A stretch of 50,795 nucleotides of DNA from Novosphingobium sp. 17-62-19 (GTDB taxonomy: Bacteria > Pseudomonadota > Alphaproteobacteria > Sphingomonadales > Sphingomonadaceae): assembly GCF_002256775.1 (NCBI RefSeq), contig NZ_NCII01000008.1, positions 1 to 50,795 of the forward strand. Direction: 5' to 3'. A model generated the notes under the pieces. It ran no database searches, was not told the origin of the DNA, and worked only from the letters and a program-made list of their open reading frames with translations. Numbering within the stretch: the first letter of the stretch is position 1; every line of letters starts with the position of its first letter. The translations under genes were made by a program, and so were the position numbers. Of this stretch, positions 7,504 to 16,503 are shown piece by piece.

Positions 7504-8667
7504 ATGATCGCTCAAGTTGAACCGTTTCACGCCATTGCCATCAGCCGTCTCGCACATGATCTGGAGGCGGCGGGGGGCAGCGTGATCCACATGGAGTTCG
7601 GCCAGCCTTCCACCGGCGCGCCTGTCAGAGCCATCGCGCTGGCGCACGAGGTGCTCGACAGCGAGGCGATGGGCTATTGGGAGAGCGTTCCGCTGAAGGA
7701 TCGGATTGCGCAGGGCTATGCCGAGAATTACGGTGTGGGGGTTGAGCGCGAGCAGGTGATCCTGACGTGCGGGGCATCTCCGGCGTTCGTGATGGCGCTT
7801 TCGTGTCTGTTCCGGCCCGGCGCGCGGGTGGCGCTGGCACGGCCCGGATACGTGGCCTATCGCAACACCTTGAAGGCGATGTATCTTGAGCCGGTCGAGA
7901 TGGAATGCGGACCGGACGAGCGGTTTCAGGTGACAGCGGCGGCGGTTGATGCGCTTGATCCGGTGCCTGACGGGCTGATTGTGGCCAGCCCAGCCAATCC
8001 GACGGGCACGATCATCGAACCCGCTGAACTGGCGGCGATTGCCGAAGTTTGCCGCAGCAAGGGCATCAGGGTGGTCTCGGACGAGATCTATCATGGGCTG
8101 AGCTATGGCGCGAAGGCGGCGTCGATGCTGGAGTTTCTGCCCGATGCCGTGATCGTCAATTCATTCTCCAAGTATTTCAGCATGGCAGGTTGGCGTCTGG
8201 GCTGGCTGGTGGTGCCGCCTGTGCTGATTGATGCAGCGCGCGCGCGGATGGGGAGCCTTTTCCTGACGCCGCCGGTGCTGGCGCAAAAGGCCGGATTGAT
8301 GGCCTTTGAATGCCGCGAGGAACTGGACAGGCATGTGGATGTCTATGCGCGCAACCGGACGATCCTGCTTGAGGCTTTGCCGCAGATGGGCCTTGGCCGC
8401 ATCGCGCCGCCTGATGGTGCGTTCTATATCTATGCCGATGCCAGCGAGTTTACCGACGACAGCCTTGCCCTGTGTGAGGCGTTGTTGCGCGATACGGGGG
8501 TTGCGACTGCGCCGGGGATCGATTTTGACCCCGTGAACGGTCGACGCTTCATCCGCTTCAGTTTTGCGGTTTCCACGCCGCTGGTGCAAGAAGCGGTGCG
8601 GCGGATCGGGCCGTGGTTCGCAGATCGGCGTATAGCCGGTCGGACAGCTGATACTGCGCGTCTCTGA
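7504..8667 (+). CDS. Class I/II pyridoxal-phosphate aminotransferase
   Basis: A 387-residue fold-type I aminotransferase. Visible are the substrate-recognition N-terminus (MEFGQPSTGAP), SPANPTGTII, VSDEIYHGLSYG with the PLP-pyridine Asp, and the Schiff-base lysine K223 in NSFSKYFSMAGWRLGW. The C-terminal FIRFSFA contains the Arg that binds the substrate carboxylate. It acts in the cytoplasm, transferring an amino group between an amino acid and an oxo acid; the specific substrate is not readable. It is divergently oriented to a ModE-like regulator. Confidence 0.93.
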   Translation: MIAQVEPFHAIAISRLAHDLEAAGGSVIHMEFGQPSTGAPVRAIALAHEVLDSEAMGYWESVPLKDRIAQGYAENYGVGVEREQVILTCGASPAFVMALSCLFRPGARVALARPGYVAYRNTLKAMYLEPVEMECGPDERFQVTAAAVDALDPVPDGLIVASPANPTGTIIEPAELAAIAEVCRSKGIRVVSDEIYHGLSYGAKAASMLEFLPDAVIVNSFSKYFSMAGWRLGWLVVPPVLIDAARARMGSLFLTPPVLAQKAGLMAFECREELDRHVDVYARNRTILLEALPQMGLGRIAPPDGAFYIYADASEFTDDSLALCEALLRDTGVATAPGIDFDPVNGRRFIRFSFAVSTPLVQEAVRRIGPWFADRRIAGRTADTARL

Positions 8668-8783
8668 CACTGACACAGGAAGATCATCGAGGGGCGGGAG
8701 AGCGCAACATCACGCGGGGCAATTTGCGTTTAATCGATTAATTGATCTTGACGGATCATGTCGCACTATTGTCCAATCGCATC

Positions 8784-9833
8784 ATGAATGACCCAGAGAC
8801 CGGCCTCGCCCATGCCAGTGCCATGCGGCAGTTCACCCGATTTGCGGAAGTAGCGGGGATAGACTTGCGTCAGGTTTGTCCGTCTGAGCTATTCGCCTAT
8901 GTCGAACAGGCGCACAGTGTTGAATGGTTGCCTGCCAGTGTGCAGGTTGATGTGTTGCAAGTGGCCGCAATCGCCTCGGACCGCGCAGACCTTGGCGTGG
9001 CGTTTTCGATGTGGTGCAATGTGCGAGGGTTCGGCCCGGTTAGCCAGTTGTGGGATCACTGCTCCACGCTGGACGAAGCAACCCGGCTGACGCGGCGGTA
9101 CATGCATCTTGAAAGCGCGGCGATGCGATCAAGCACGGATATTACCGGACACGAAGCGGCGTTCCGCCATGTGCTGATGGTTCCTGCGCGCTATGGAGGT
9201 TCGCAGTTTTTGCAAGCGACGCTGACGCTTCAGGTGCGCATCGCGCGCATGATGCTGGGCGAGGAATGGATGCCCATTCGGTTGGAGCTTGATCATCCTG
9301 CGCCGCCTTGCGACCGCTATTTGCAGGCTGCGTTCCGATGCCCGATCGAGTTTGATTCAGATCGGTGTGCACTGGTTTTCCGAAAATCGGATCTGCACCG
9401 TGCGTCATCGCGCGGGAACCCCAATATGCGCCAGTTCCTTGAGCAACAATTGGCGCAGGCAGAGAGCGAATGGCCCGGTGATCTGGTGCAGCAAGTGCGC
9501 TATTTCATCGCCAGCAACCTGATCGAGCGGCGCGCAAACCTGCCGCATGTTGCCAGCCTGGCCGGACTATCAACGCAAAGCCTGCAACGGCGGTTGGCGG
9601 AGCGGGGCACGACATTTGCGATGATCCTGGAACAGGTGCGCAAGCAGACGGCAGATGAATATTTTCGCACAGCGCGCCGGCCCAACCTGACCGAACTGTC
9701 GCATCGGCTGGGCTATACTGATGCAAGCGCCGCCAGCCGTTTTTTGCGGCAACACATGGCAACCGGCGCGCGAGCACTGATGGCGCAGACGCGAACTACC
9801 CGAACACCTGTGCGGGACACATTGAATGTCTGA
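8784..9833 (+). CDS. AraC family transcriptional regulator
   Basis: A regulator of 349 residues from the ATG at 8784; a TTG at 8742 would add 14 residues, and neither has a clear ribosome binding site. The N-terminal half resembles the PF12625-type ligand-binding domain of OruR/ArgR-like AraC proteins (FAEVAGIDLRQV, RADLGVAFSMWCNVRGFGPV). The C-terminal part has the two AraC helix-turn-helix motifs (LPHVASLAGLSTQSLQRRLA and LTELSHRLGYTDASAASRFL). Its stop overlaps the next gene by 8 bp, so regulator and thiolase-like gene are co-transcribed. It probably controls the thiolase-like/CoA-transferase pathway. Confidence 0.92.
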   Translation: MNDPETGLAHASAMRQFTRFAEVAGIDLRQVCPSELFAYVEQAHSVEWLPASVQVDVLQVAAIASDRADLGVAFSMWCNVRGFGPVSQLWDHCSTLDEATRLTRRYMHLESAAMRSSTDITGHEAAFRHVLMVPARYGGSQFLQATLTLQVRIARMMLGEEWMPIRLELDHPAPPCDRYLQAAFRCPIEFDSDRCALVFRKSDLHRASSRGNPNMRQFLEQQLAQAESEWPGDLVQQVRYFIASNLIERRANLPHVASLAGLSTQSLQRRLAERGTTFAMILEQVRKQTADEYFRTARRPNLTELSHRLGYTDASAASRFLRQHMATGARALMAQTRTTRTPVRDTLNV

Positions 9834-11367
9834 TTTCACGCCAGTGCTTGTAGGCGTCGGCCAGTTTGTAGAGCGGATCGACGCCCCTGATTATGCCGGG
9901 TTATCCTTTGCCGACCTGTCGGCGCGGGCGGCAACCGCAGCGTTGGCTGATACTGGTGCTGTTGCGGCTGTCACGCCATTGATCAAGGCCGTGGGCGCTA
10001 TCCGCACTTTCGAGGAATCCGGCGCGATGCAAGTGCCGTTCGGGCGGGCCGAGCGGATGCCCTTGGCGGTGGCGCGGCGGCTGGGGATCGTTCCGTCGGT
10101 TGCGATCCTTGAGAAGGTGGGCGGGCAATCGCCACTGGCTTTGCTGGCAGACCTTGGTGGAAGGATAGCGCGGGGTGAGATTCCTGCGGCGCTGATGTTT
10201 GGCAGCGAAGCCATTTCCACCGTGCGCCATCTCGTGGCCAAAGGTGAGACGCGCGACTGGGCCGAAAGCGACGATCCAGAGGCAGTCGGTGCCGAGTGGA
10301 TTGACAAGGGCATGGGCTTTGAAGGCACGCTTTCACCCGTCAGCATAGCCCATGGCATTCGGGCGCCAGTCACCGCCTATGCCCTTTGCGAGAATGCGCG
10401 GCGGGGGAAGCTGGGGCTGTCGCAGGCGGACTATGCGCTGGAAATGGGGCAGCTATTTGCGCCGTTTACAGAAGTGGCGGCGCGCAACCCCTATAGCGCT
10501 GCCACTGTTGCGCCGATGAGCGCGGAGGAGATCGCCACGCCCGGTGAGCGTAATCGGATGATTGCCGACCCTTATCCGCTGAAGCTGGTTTCGCGTGATC
10601 AGGTCAATCAGGCGGCGGCGCTGGTGGTCATGTCGGTGGATGCCGCGCGGGCAGCAGGCGTACCCGAAGACCGCTGGATCTATCTGCACGGGGCGGCGCT
10701 GGCGAACGAGCGGGAGATCCTCGACCGGCCAGACATCGGCGGCTATCCGGCGGCAAATGCGGCGATTGCTTCGGCTTTGGCCACGGCGGGCAAGTCTGCG
10801 GACCAGATGACTGCGTTTGACTTTTACTCCTGCTTTCCGGTGCCGGTATTCACAGCCGCGATCGACGGGTTGGGGCTTGCTCCCGATGACCCTCGCGGAC
10901 TGACGGTAACAGGCGGGCTGCCCTATTTTGGCGGGGCAGGGAACAACTATTCGATGCACGCCTTTGCCACGATGGTTGAGCGGTTGCGCGATTCGCCGGG
11001 CAGCTTTGGTTTGATTGGCCTGAACGGTGGCTTCCAGTCGAAGTATGGTGCGGCAGTGCTTTCCACCGTGCCGCGTGCCTGGCCGGGGTGCGAGAGTGCA
11101 GCGGTGCAAGCCTTCCTGGATGCCGCGCCCATAGCTGCATCCGCGCGCGTTGCTGAGGGCAGGGGACGGATCGGGACCTATACGGTAAGCTATGCCAAGG
11201 GCGTGCCCGAACAAGTCATTGTGATCGGTGAACTGGAAAAAGGCGGACGTTTCATCGCCATGAGCCGTGAGACTGCCGTGATCGTGGCAGCGCTTGCAGA
11301 AGACCCGTTGGGCCGCGCAGTGGACGTGACGCCCGGCGACAAACGCAACACCTTCATTTTTGCCTGA
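9826..11367 (+). CDS. Thiolase-like protein (TLP1/SCPx type) with C-terminal beta domain
   Basis: A 513-residue thiolase-superfamily protein. The two thiolase halves are followed by an extra C-terminal domain of about 90 residues (GRGRIGTYTVSYAKGVPEQV) of the TLP1 type. At the place where thiolases carry the acyl-accepting Cys, the sequence reads GGQSPLALLADLG with no Cys, while the later His region (GNNYSMHAFATM) is kept. So canonical thiolytic activity is doubtful. It may bind or process acyl-CoA differently. It overlaps the AraC regulator and is followed 10 bp later by a CoA-transferase. Confidence 0.88.
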   Translation: MSDFTPVLVGVGQFVERIDAPDYAGLSFADLSARAATAALADTGAVAAVTPLIKAVGAIRTFEESGAMQVPFGRAERMPLAVARRLGIVPSVAILEKVGGQSPLALLADLGGRIARGEIPAALMFGSEAISTVRHLVAKGETRDWAESDDPEAVGAEWIDKGMGFEGTLSPVSIAHGIRAPVTAYALCENARRGKLGLSQADYALEMGQLFAPFTEVAARNPYSAATVAPMSAEEIATPGERNRMIADPYPLKLVSRDQVNQAAALVVMSVDAARAAGVPEDRWIYLHGAALANEREILDRPDIGGYPAANAAIASALATAGKSADQMTAFDFYSCFPVPVFTAAIDGLGLAPDDPRGLTVTGGLPYFGGAGNNYSMHAFATMVERLRDSPGSFGLIGLNGGFQSKYGAAVLSTVPRAWPGCESAAVQAFLDAAPIAASARVAEGRGRIGTYTVSYAKGVPEQVIVIGELEKGGRFIAMSRETAVIVAALAEDPLGRAVDVTPGDKRNTFIFA

Positions 11368-11377
11368 GGACATTCGG

Positions 11378-12568
11378 ATGAGCGAAAAGCCGGTCATGCT
11401 TGATGGCATTCGCGTGGTGGATCTCACCACGGTGGTGTTTGGGCCTTATGCCACGCAGATTCTGGCCGATCTTGGGGCTGATGTGATCAAGGTGGAGTCG
11501 CCGGGGGCAGGAGATGCGTTCCGCTGGTCAGGCAAGGCGGCGGTAACGCCGGGCATGGCTCCAGCGTGGATGGCGCTCAATCGGGGCAAGAAGTCTGTAG
11601 CGCTGGATCTGAAGGCCGAGGCTGACCGTGAGGTCATATTGGGGCTGTTGCGCGACGCAGACGTTTTCGTGGTCAATGTGCGTGGGAAGGCGCTTGAGCG
11701 GATCGGGCTGGATTATGAGAGCCTGAAAGCGATCAATCCGGGGCTGATCTATGTCCACTGCGTCGGCTTTGGGCAGGACGGCCCCTATGCCGATCTGCAG
11801 GCTTATGACGACGTGATTCAGGCTGCAACGGGTACGACCACGCTGTTGCCGCGCGTCGATGGCAATCCCGCTCCGCGCTACTTGCCCTCGCTGATTGCCG
11901 ACAAGGTGGCGGGGCTGCACGCCGCCTATGCTACGCTGGCCGCCGTGGTTCACAAGCAGCGTACGGGCGAGGGGCAGCATGTGGAAGTGCCGATGTTCGA
12001 GGTGTTCTCCAGCTTCATGCTGCTCGAACATCTGAGCGGGCTGAGCTTCGATCCGCCCAATGCGCCTGTCGGCTATTTTCGCCAGATAGACCCTGATCGC
12101 CAGCCTTATCCTACGGCGGACGGCCATATCAGTATCGTTACTTATGATGATGGCGCAGTGCAGCGGATGTTTGCACTGCTGGGCCAGCCCGATTTTCTGG
12201 CTGGGAATGGTCTTGGCACACCGCAAGAGCGGAAGTCTGGGCTGGCGCGGATATACCGTGGTATCGCGCGGTTCACGCCTGCGTTCACGACGGCTGAGTT
12301 GTTGCGGCGGTGCCATGAAGCGCAGATTCCGGCGCAAGCCGTGCGCGATCTGGGTGACGTGATGGACGATCCGCACTTGCGCGAGGTCGGCTTCTTTCAG
12401 CGGCGTGAGCATCCGGCGGAAGGGCCGTGGTATCAGCAATCAGCGCCTGTGCGATTCTCGGTTTCCAAACATGGTAAACAGATTCCGCATCCACCACTTC
12501 ACTCAGAACATGCTGACAGCGTGAGGAATCGCGGTTGGAAGGCATTTGATGACGAATATGACGGTTAA
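11378..12568 (+). CDS. CaiB/BaiF family CoA-transferase (class III)
   Basis: A 396-residue class III CoA-transferase, which moves CoA between carboxylic acids through an aspartyl-CoA thioester. The signature GIRVVDLTTVVFGPYATQIL and DLGADVIKVESPGAGD open the protein; AYDDVIQAATG holds the catalytic Asp (D144). GAGGA precedes the ATG at 11378. With the AraC regulator and thiolase-like protein it forms a three-gene unit probably dealing with degradation of an acyl-CoA compound; the substrate is not identifiable here. Cytoplasmic. Confidence 0.93.
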   Translation: MSEKPVMLDGIRVVDLTTVVFGPYATQILADLGADVIKVESPGAGDAFRWSGKAAVTPGMAPAWMALNRGKKSVALDLKAEADREVILGLLRDADVFVVNVRGKALERIGLDYESLKAINPGLIYVHCVGFGQDGPYADLQAYDDVIQAATGTTTLLPRVDGNPAPRYLPSLIADKVAGLHAAYATLAAVVHKQRTGEGQHVEVPMFEVFSSFMLLEHLSGLSFDPPNAPVGYFRQIDPDRQPYPTADGHISIVTYDDGAVQRMFALLGQPDFLAGNGLGTPQERKSGLARIYRGIARFTPAFTTAELLRRCHEAQIPAQAVRDLGDVMDDPHLREVGFFQRREHPAEGPWYQQSAPVRFSVSKHGKQIPHPPLHSEHADSVRNRGWKAFDDEYDG

Positions 12569-12709
12569 TATCGGCAGCGATGGCAATTAGGACCTTTGCT
12601 TATTAAAAAATAATAACATATAGGTGAATTTTAAATAACATTAGGATTCTGGAAACCGGGAAGGTCGCTTCTGGCACAGTTGTCAGCACCAGAAGGCAGA
12701 CTGAGCGAA
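12569..12709 (+). promoter_or_regulatory. AT-rich leader/promoter region of the tad-like genes
   Basis: Positions about 12595-12645 are strongly AT-rich (TTATTAAAAAATAATAACAT, TTTTAAATAACATTAGG) compared with the GC-rich genome, as expected of a promoter or nucleoid-protein binding region in front of surface-structure genes. No specific sigma hexamers are certain. Confidence 0.4.
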
Positions 12710-14647
12710 ATGTCAGGGTTCCTATCACGTCTTCGTACCAGCACGGCCGGCAGTGTCCTGCCGATCGCCGCTGTGAGCGTGCCGGTGATCATTGCATTGA
12801 TCGGCGGCGGGCTGGACATCAACCGTGTCTACAAGGCGCGTAACCGTTTGCAGTCGGCTTGCGATGCTGCCACGTTGGCGGGGCGGCGCGCGGTGACGAC
12901 GGGGGGGTATGGAAACCCCGAGAAGGCGCAGGCAGCAACCTATTTCAACACGAACTTCGTGCAGGGCGACCTTGGTGCGGAAGATACGACGTTCGTCACC
13001 AGTTCGCCCGATAATGGCAACATGATCCACGGCACCGCGACGACCAAGGTTCAGACTGCGGTCATGAACATGCTGGGCTATGAAGAGATTGATGTGTCGG
13101 TTTCGTGCAAGGCCACCATGGGTGTCGGCAACAGCGATATCACCATGGTTCTCGACAATACCGGGTCGATGGCCTGGGAGCTTGGCGACACTGGCGAGAC
13201 GCGCCTTCAAGCGCTGCGCACGGCGATGAAGAACTTTTATACAACCGTTTCCACGGCTACGACCGGATCGAATGCGCGCATACGCTATTCGTTCGTGCCT
13301 TACAGTTCGTCCGTTAATGTCGGGAATTTGATATACGATCTCGATCCGCGCTATATTGTTGATAGCTGGGCAATTCAGTCTCGTGAACCTGTTTATAACA
13401 ATATTTCTGAGCAAGTATTTGTTGGATGGTCTGAGCCTGTATATACTTCTGAGCAAAACTATAGTGAGGAAAATAATGGTCAAACAACAAAGCACAGCAA
13501 CACAAAATACAGTAAGAAGAGAAATTGTGAAAATAATATGCCAGATGATGGTTCTTGGCAAAACTATGGAGATGTAACGTATACGCCAGACGAATATACT
13601 AATGAAGATGGGCAGAGGGTCGTTTCAAATCGAACCAATCAACCTCAGAAGCGTACGCGATATGTCTGTGAAAAATCAAGTGGAGATTGGTATGTAATGT
13701 CATATCAGTCAACTCGTGTATTCTATACGTATCAGTATGCCACTTCTGAACCTGTATATGAAACTCGTACGCGGCAGGAGTTCAGTAGGTGGGCCTATAA
13801 AAATGTAAATTATGACACAAGTATATATAAGACATTTGTGTCATCATCCGTTAATAACGGTGAAAATGCCTCGTTAGTAAATTATACTTGGGGCGGGTGT
13901 ATTGAAGAACGTGAGACTGATAGTGCAAGCTCTTTTAGCTATTCTAACTTACTGGGAATGACTCCTTCAGATGCAAAAGACTTGGATATTGATTCCTTGC
14001 CAGATGTTGATGATGAAAGCACAAAGTGGGCGCCTATGTGGCCTGAATTGGCATATTACCGTGTAAACAGTAGAGGCGATCTTACAAGTTCGGCGGAAAC
14101 CACGCGTGGCGGCAAGGCAGGCTCCTATTGCCCGCAGAAGGCAAAGTTGCTTAACACGATGAGCCAGTCCGAGTTTAACACCTATACAGACTCTCTCAGC
14201 GCTACTGGATCGACTTATCATGACATTGGCATGATTTGGGGCCTCCGACTCAGTTCGCCGACTGGCCCTTGGCAGAATACCGTGAACATCCAGCCGAGCA
14301 ATGGTGGCAAGGTTTCGCGCCACATCATCTTCATGACCGACGGCGAAATGGCGCCAAGCATTTCAATCCAGTCCGCCTACGGGATTGAGTGGCATGACCG
14401 TCGTGTCACGGACGACGGAAACTCGTCGCACAGCACACGTCATACCGCGCGTTTTCGAGCTCTTTGTGATGCGGCCAAGGCCAAGGGGTTCCGCGTTTGG
14501 GTGATCGCTTTTGCATCGTCACTCACCGAGGATCTGACCTATTGTGCATCGAGCAACAGCTCGTACCTTGCCACCAATGCCACACAGCTCAACACTGCGT
14601 TTCAGGAAATTGCCAAGAACGTCGGCGAGCTTCGGATCTATCAGTGA
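12710..14647 (+). CDS. TadG-like pilus-associated protein with vWA domain
   Basis: A 645-residue protein with the TadG N-terminal hydrophobic segment (TAGSVLPIAAVSVPVIIALI) followed by LQSACDAATLAGRRAV, the usual pseudopilin-like start. A von Willebrand A domain follows: MIDAS motif VLDNTGSM with Asp149, and the later metal-site Asp544 in FMTDGEM. Between these, residues about 204-460 form a Tyr/Ser/Asn-rich insertion encoded by AT-rich DNA. The ATG at 12710 is preferred to TTG 12680. The protein is likely anchored in the inner membrane with a periplasmic vWA domain and is coupled to a TadE-like gene by an ATGA overlap. No Tad ATPase or secretin genes are in view. Confidence 0.88.
   Translation: MSGFLSRLRTSTAGSVLPIAAVSVPVIIALIGGGLDINRVYKARNRLQSACDAATLAGRRAVTTGGYGNPEKAQAATYFNTNFVQGDLGAEDTTFVTSSPDNGNMIHGTATTKVQTAVMNMLGYEEIDVSVSCKATMGVGNSDITMVLDNTGSMAWELGDTGETRLQALRTAMKNFYTTVSTATTGSNARIRYSFVPYSSSVNVGNLIYDLDPRYIVDSWAIQSREPVYNNISEQVFVGWSEPVYTSEQNYSEENNGQTTKHSNTKYSKKRNCENNMPDDGSWQNYGDVTYTPDEYTNEDGQRVVSNRTNQPQKRTRYVCEKSSGDWYVMSYQSTRVFYTYQYATSEPVYETRTRQEFSRWAYKNVNYDTSIYKTFVSSSVNNGENASLVNYTWGGCIEERETDSASSFSYSNLLGMTPSDAKDLDIDSLPDVDDESTKWAPMWPELAYYRVNSRGDLTSSAETTRGGKAGSYCPQKAKLLNTMSQSEFNTYTDSLSATGSTYHDIGMIWGLRLSSPTGPWQNTVNIQPSNGGKVSRHIIFMTDGEMAPSISIQSAYGIEWHDRRVTDDGNSSHSTRHTARFRALCDAAKAKGFRVWVIAFASSLTEDLTYCASSNSSYLATNATQLNTAFQEIAKNVGELRIYQ
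13320..14090 (+). other. AT-rich segment inside the TadG-like vWA gene
   Basis: GC content drops visibly (about 35-40% in lines near 13381-13860 against about 60% on both sides) while the reading frame continues. The encoded part is rich in Tyr, Ser, Asn and Glu and has the tetrapeptide EPVY three times (in SREPVYNN, WSEPVYTSE and TSEPVYETR). It looks like a recombined or horizontally acquired surface-exposed module. Confidence 0.7.
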
Positions 14648-15264
14648 TGCGTTGGCCTCAACCCATTTCCCAAGGCCTCAACGTCACGGCGCGAAGGCTG
14701 TGCACCGACCGGCGCGGCGTGACGACTATCGAGTTTGCGCTGGTTGCACCAGTGTTTCTCATGGTCATCATTGGCTGCCTTGATCTTGGGCAGATGGTCT
14801 ATGCCAAAGGCGTTCTGGACGGGGCAGTGGAAAAGGCTGCGCGGGATTCGTCGCTTGAAACAGGCGACACTACCCTGGCCGATGGTCTGGTGAAGAAGAC
14901 GATCACGAAGGTGCTGCCCAAGGCAACCGTTTCATCGACACGCAAGAGCTATTTCGATTTCACCAACGCCAACAAAGGCGAGGATCTCGACGATGGAAAT
15001 GGCGATGGTGAATGCTCTGAAGGCGAAACCTTTACCGATCTCAACGGGAACGGGCGCTGGGATGAAGATCTTGGTGAAGATGGTAACGGCGGGGCGAACG
15101 ATGTCATCGTCTACACCGTCACTGTTGCTTATGACCCTGTTTTTGCAGTGCCGCTGGTGCCGATCAACTGGTCACGCCGTGAAATTACGTCAACCGCAGT
15201 GAAGCGTAATCAGCCCTTTGCTTTGCAAGAGGGTAGCTACGCATCGACGCCGGGGAGTTGCTGA
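14647..15264 (+). CDS. TadE-like pseudopilin with Asp/Gly calcium-binding-like loops
   Basis: A 205-residue protein of the TadE type: RRGVTTIEFALVAPVFLMVI contains the pilin-like Glu after a short basic leader, then one transmembrane helix. The soluble part has an acidic stretch (about residues 113-150) with DGNGDGECSEGE and DLNGNGRWDEDL (D131 onward), patterns resembling EF-hand/dockerin-like calcium loops. This is unusual for TadE. The ATG overlaps the TadG-like stop codon (ATGA at 14645-14649), so the pair is translationally coupled. The product is probably inner-membrane/periplasmic and part of a Tad pilus or related assembly. Confidence 0.87.
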   Translation: MRWPQPISQGLNVTARRLCTDRRGVTTIEFALVAPVFLMVIIGCLDLGQMVYAKGVLDGAVEKAARDSSLETGDTTLADGLVKKTITKVLPKATVSSTRKSYFDFTNANKGEDLDDGNGDGECSEGETFTDLNGNGRWDEDLGEDGNGGANDVIVYTVTVAYDPVFAVPLVPINWSRREITSTAVKRNQPFALQEGSYASTPGSC

Positions 15265-15266
15265 CA

Positions 15267-15929
15267 ATGCTGGCCAAACCTACCATGTCCCGGCTGGCCC
15301 AACGGCTGTTGCATGATACGTCGGGCGTCTCAGTGATCGAATTTGCGATCGTCACGCCGTTCATTTTGTCTATTGCACTCTATGGCATCGAACTCGCGTA
15401 TTTCAACAGTGTAGACATGAAAATGAGCGAGATCGCGCTTTCGCTGGCCGACAACGCTTCGCGCATTGGCCAGACCGACAACAGCGTGATTACGCCCACG
15501 GTGAGCGAGACTGATATCAACGAGGTGATGCGCGGGGCGCAGGAACAGGCTGCCGGACTGGAATTCCAGACGCGCGGACGGGTCATCCTGTCCAGTCTTG
15601 AACGGGACGGTGCCAGCGGCAAGCAGTACATCCATTGGCAGCGGTGTTACGGAAATTTGGACCGTGAATCTGCATATGGGAACGATGGTGACCGCAATGG
15701 CCTGACGGGGGAAGTGCTCGCTGGAATGGGCAATGGCCCTACTCAGGTCACGGCGGCCACCGGAAGTTCAGTCATGTTTGTGGAAGTCTTCTACGAATAC
15801 GCGGGCTTGTTTGGCGATATGTTCGTCGGTGACAGGACCTTGCACAAGGAAGGCGCCTTTCTCATCCGTGATCAGCGCAATCTCACGCCCGGCGTAACCG
15901 GAAACGGCGGAACATATCCCTGCACCTGA
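15267..15929 (+). CDS. TadE-like pseudopilin
   Basis: A 220-residue TadE-family protein. The N-terminus has the Glu-containing hydrophobic segment TSGVSVIEFAIVTPFILSIA followed by the helix continuing to about residue 55, and a periplasmic domain (AYFNSVDMKMSEIALSLADN, then a mixed region with one Cys near residue 130 and one at the extreme C-terminus). The ATG at 15267 has GGGAG 10 nt upstream and lies 2 bp after the previous stop, so three genes form one unit. Tad pseudopilins support assembly of thin adhesive pili. The machinery genes are elsewhere or missing. Confidence 0.87.
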   Translation: MLAKPTMSRLAQRLLHDTSGVSVIEFAIVTPFILSIALYGIELAYFNSVDMKMSEIALSLADNASRIGQTDNSVITPTVSETDINEVMRGAQEQAAGLEFQTRGRVILSSLERDGASGKQYIHWQRCYGNLDRESAYGNDGDRNGLTGEVLAGMGNGPTQVTAATGSSVMFVEVFYEYAGLFGDMFVGDRTLHKEGAFLIRDQRNLTPGVTGNGGTYPCT

Positions 15930-15981
15930 TCGGCTTGCGCGCGATCAATTCACCTGACCCCATTGATGCTGTATGGAGGAT

Positions 15982-16001
15982 CGCGCAGGGCGCGGTTTTT
16001 T
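15982..16001 (+). terminator. Terminator of the tad-like unit
   Basis: CGCGC (15982-15986) and GCGCG (15990-15994) form a short GC-only stem with a 3-nt loop, followed by G and TTTTTT. It lies 53 nt after the second TadE-like stop and just before the CHRD gene. Confidence 0.6.
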
Positions 16002-16033
16002 CCCGAGTTCCTGCAAGTCAGGGAGACACTTCG

Positions 16034-16456
16034 ATGACAAAGGCGATTTTCGCGCTCGCGCCGGTAGTGATGCTATTGGTGCCGCAGGCGGTTCAGGCCA
16101 AGCCCGCAGTAATCACGGCAACATTGTCTGGTGCGGCGGAGACGGACGGGGGCGACGCCGATGGCATTGGCGGCTTCAAGGCAGAGGTCGATGACGAATC
16201 CGGCGACTTCTGCTTTACGCTGTGGGCCGAGAAGATCGAAAAACCGACCATGGCACACGTCCATGAAGGTGCAGCGGGAAGCGACGGAAAGCCTGTGGCG
16301 ACGCTGGAGGTGACCGGCAAGGACAGCGACAGTTGCATCGCGATGGAGCCGGAACTGCTGAAAAAGATTCTGGCTGCGCCAAAAGACTACTACGTCAACG
16401 TTCACACCGCTGATTTCCCGAAGGGCGCGGTGCGCGGACAGATCGACGTGAAGTGA
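16034..16456 (+). CDS. Exported CHRD-domain protein
   Basis: A 140-residue protein: signal peptide (MTKAIFALAPVVMLLVPQAV, cleavage near VQA-KP) and one CHRD domain. The domain shows ETDGGDADGIGGFKAEVD, FCFTLWAEKIEKPTMAHVHE and YYVNVHTADFPKGAVRGQI, the last being the strongest family signature. CHRD domains occur in chordin and in many bacterial exported proteins of unknown function. GGGAG precedes the start at 16034. Two Cys in the mature part may form a disulfide. It is likely transcribed separately from the tad-like genes because a terminator precedes it. Confidence 0.93.
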   Translation: MTKAIFALAPVVMLLVPQAVQAKPAVITATLSGAAETDGGDADGIGGFKAEVDDESGDFCFTLWAEKIEKPTMAHVHEGAAGSDGKPVATLEVTGKDSDSCIAMEPELLKKILAAPKDYYVNVHTADFPKGAVRGQIDVK

Positions 16457-16503
16457 CGCAAAGGTTTTGGCCGACGCCTTGTGCGCTGCTGGTATGACGG
16501 CAA

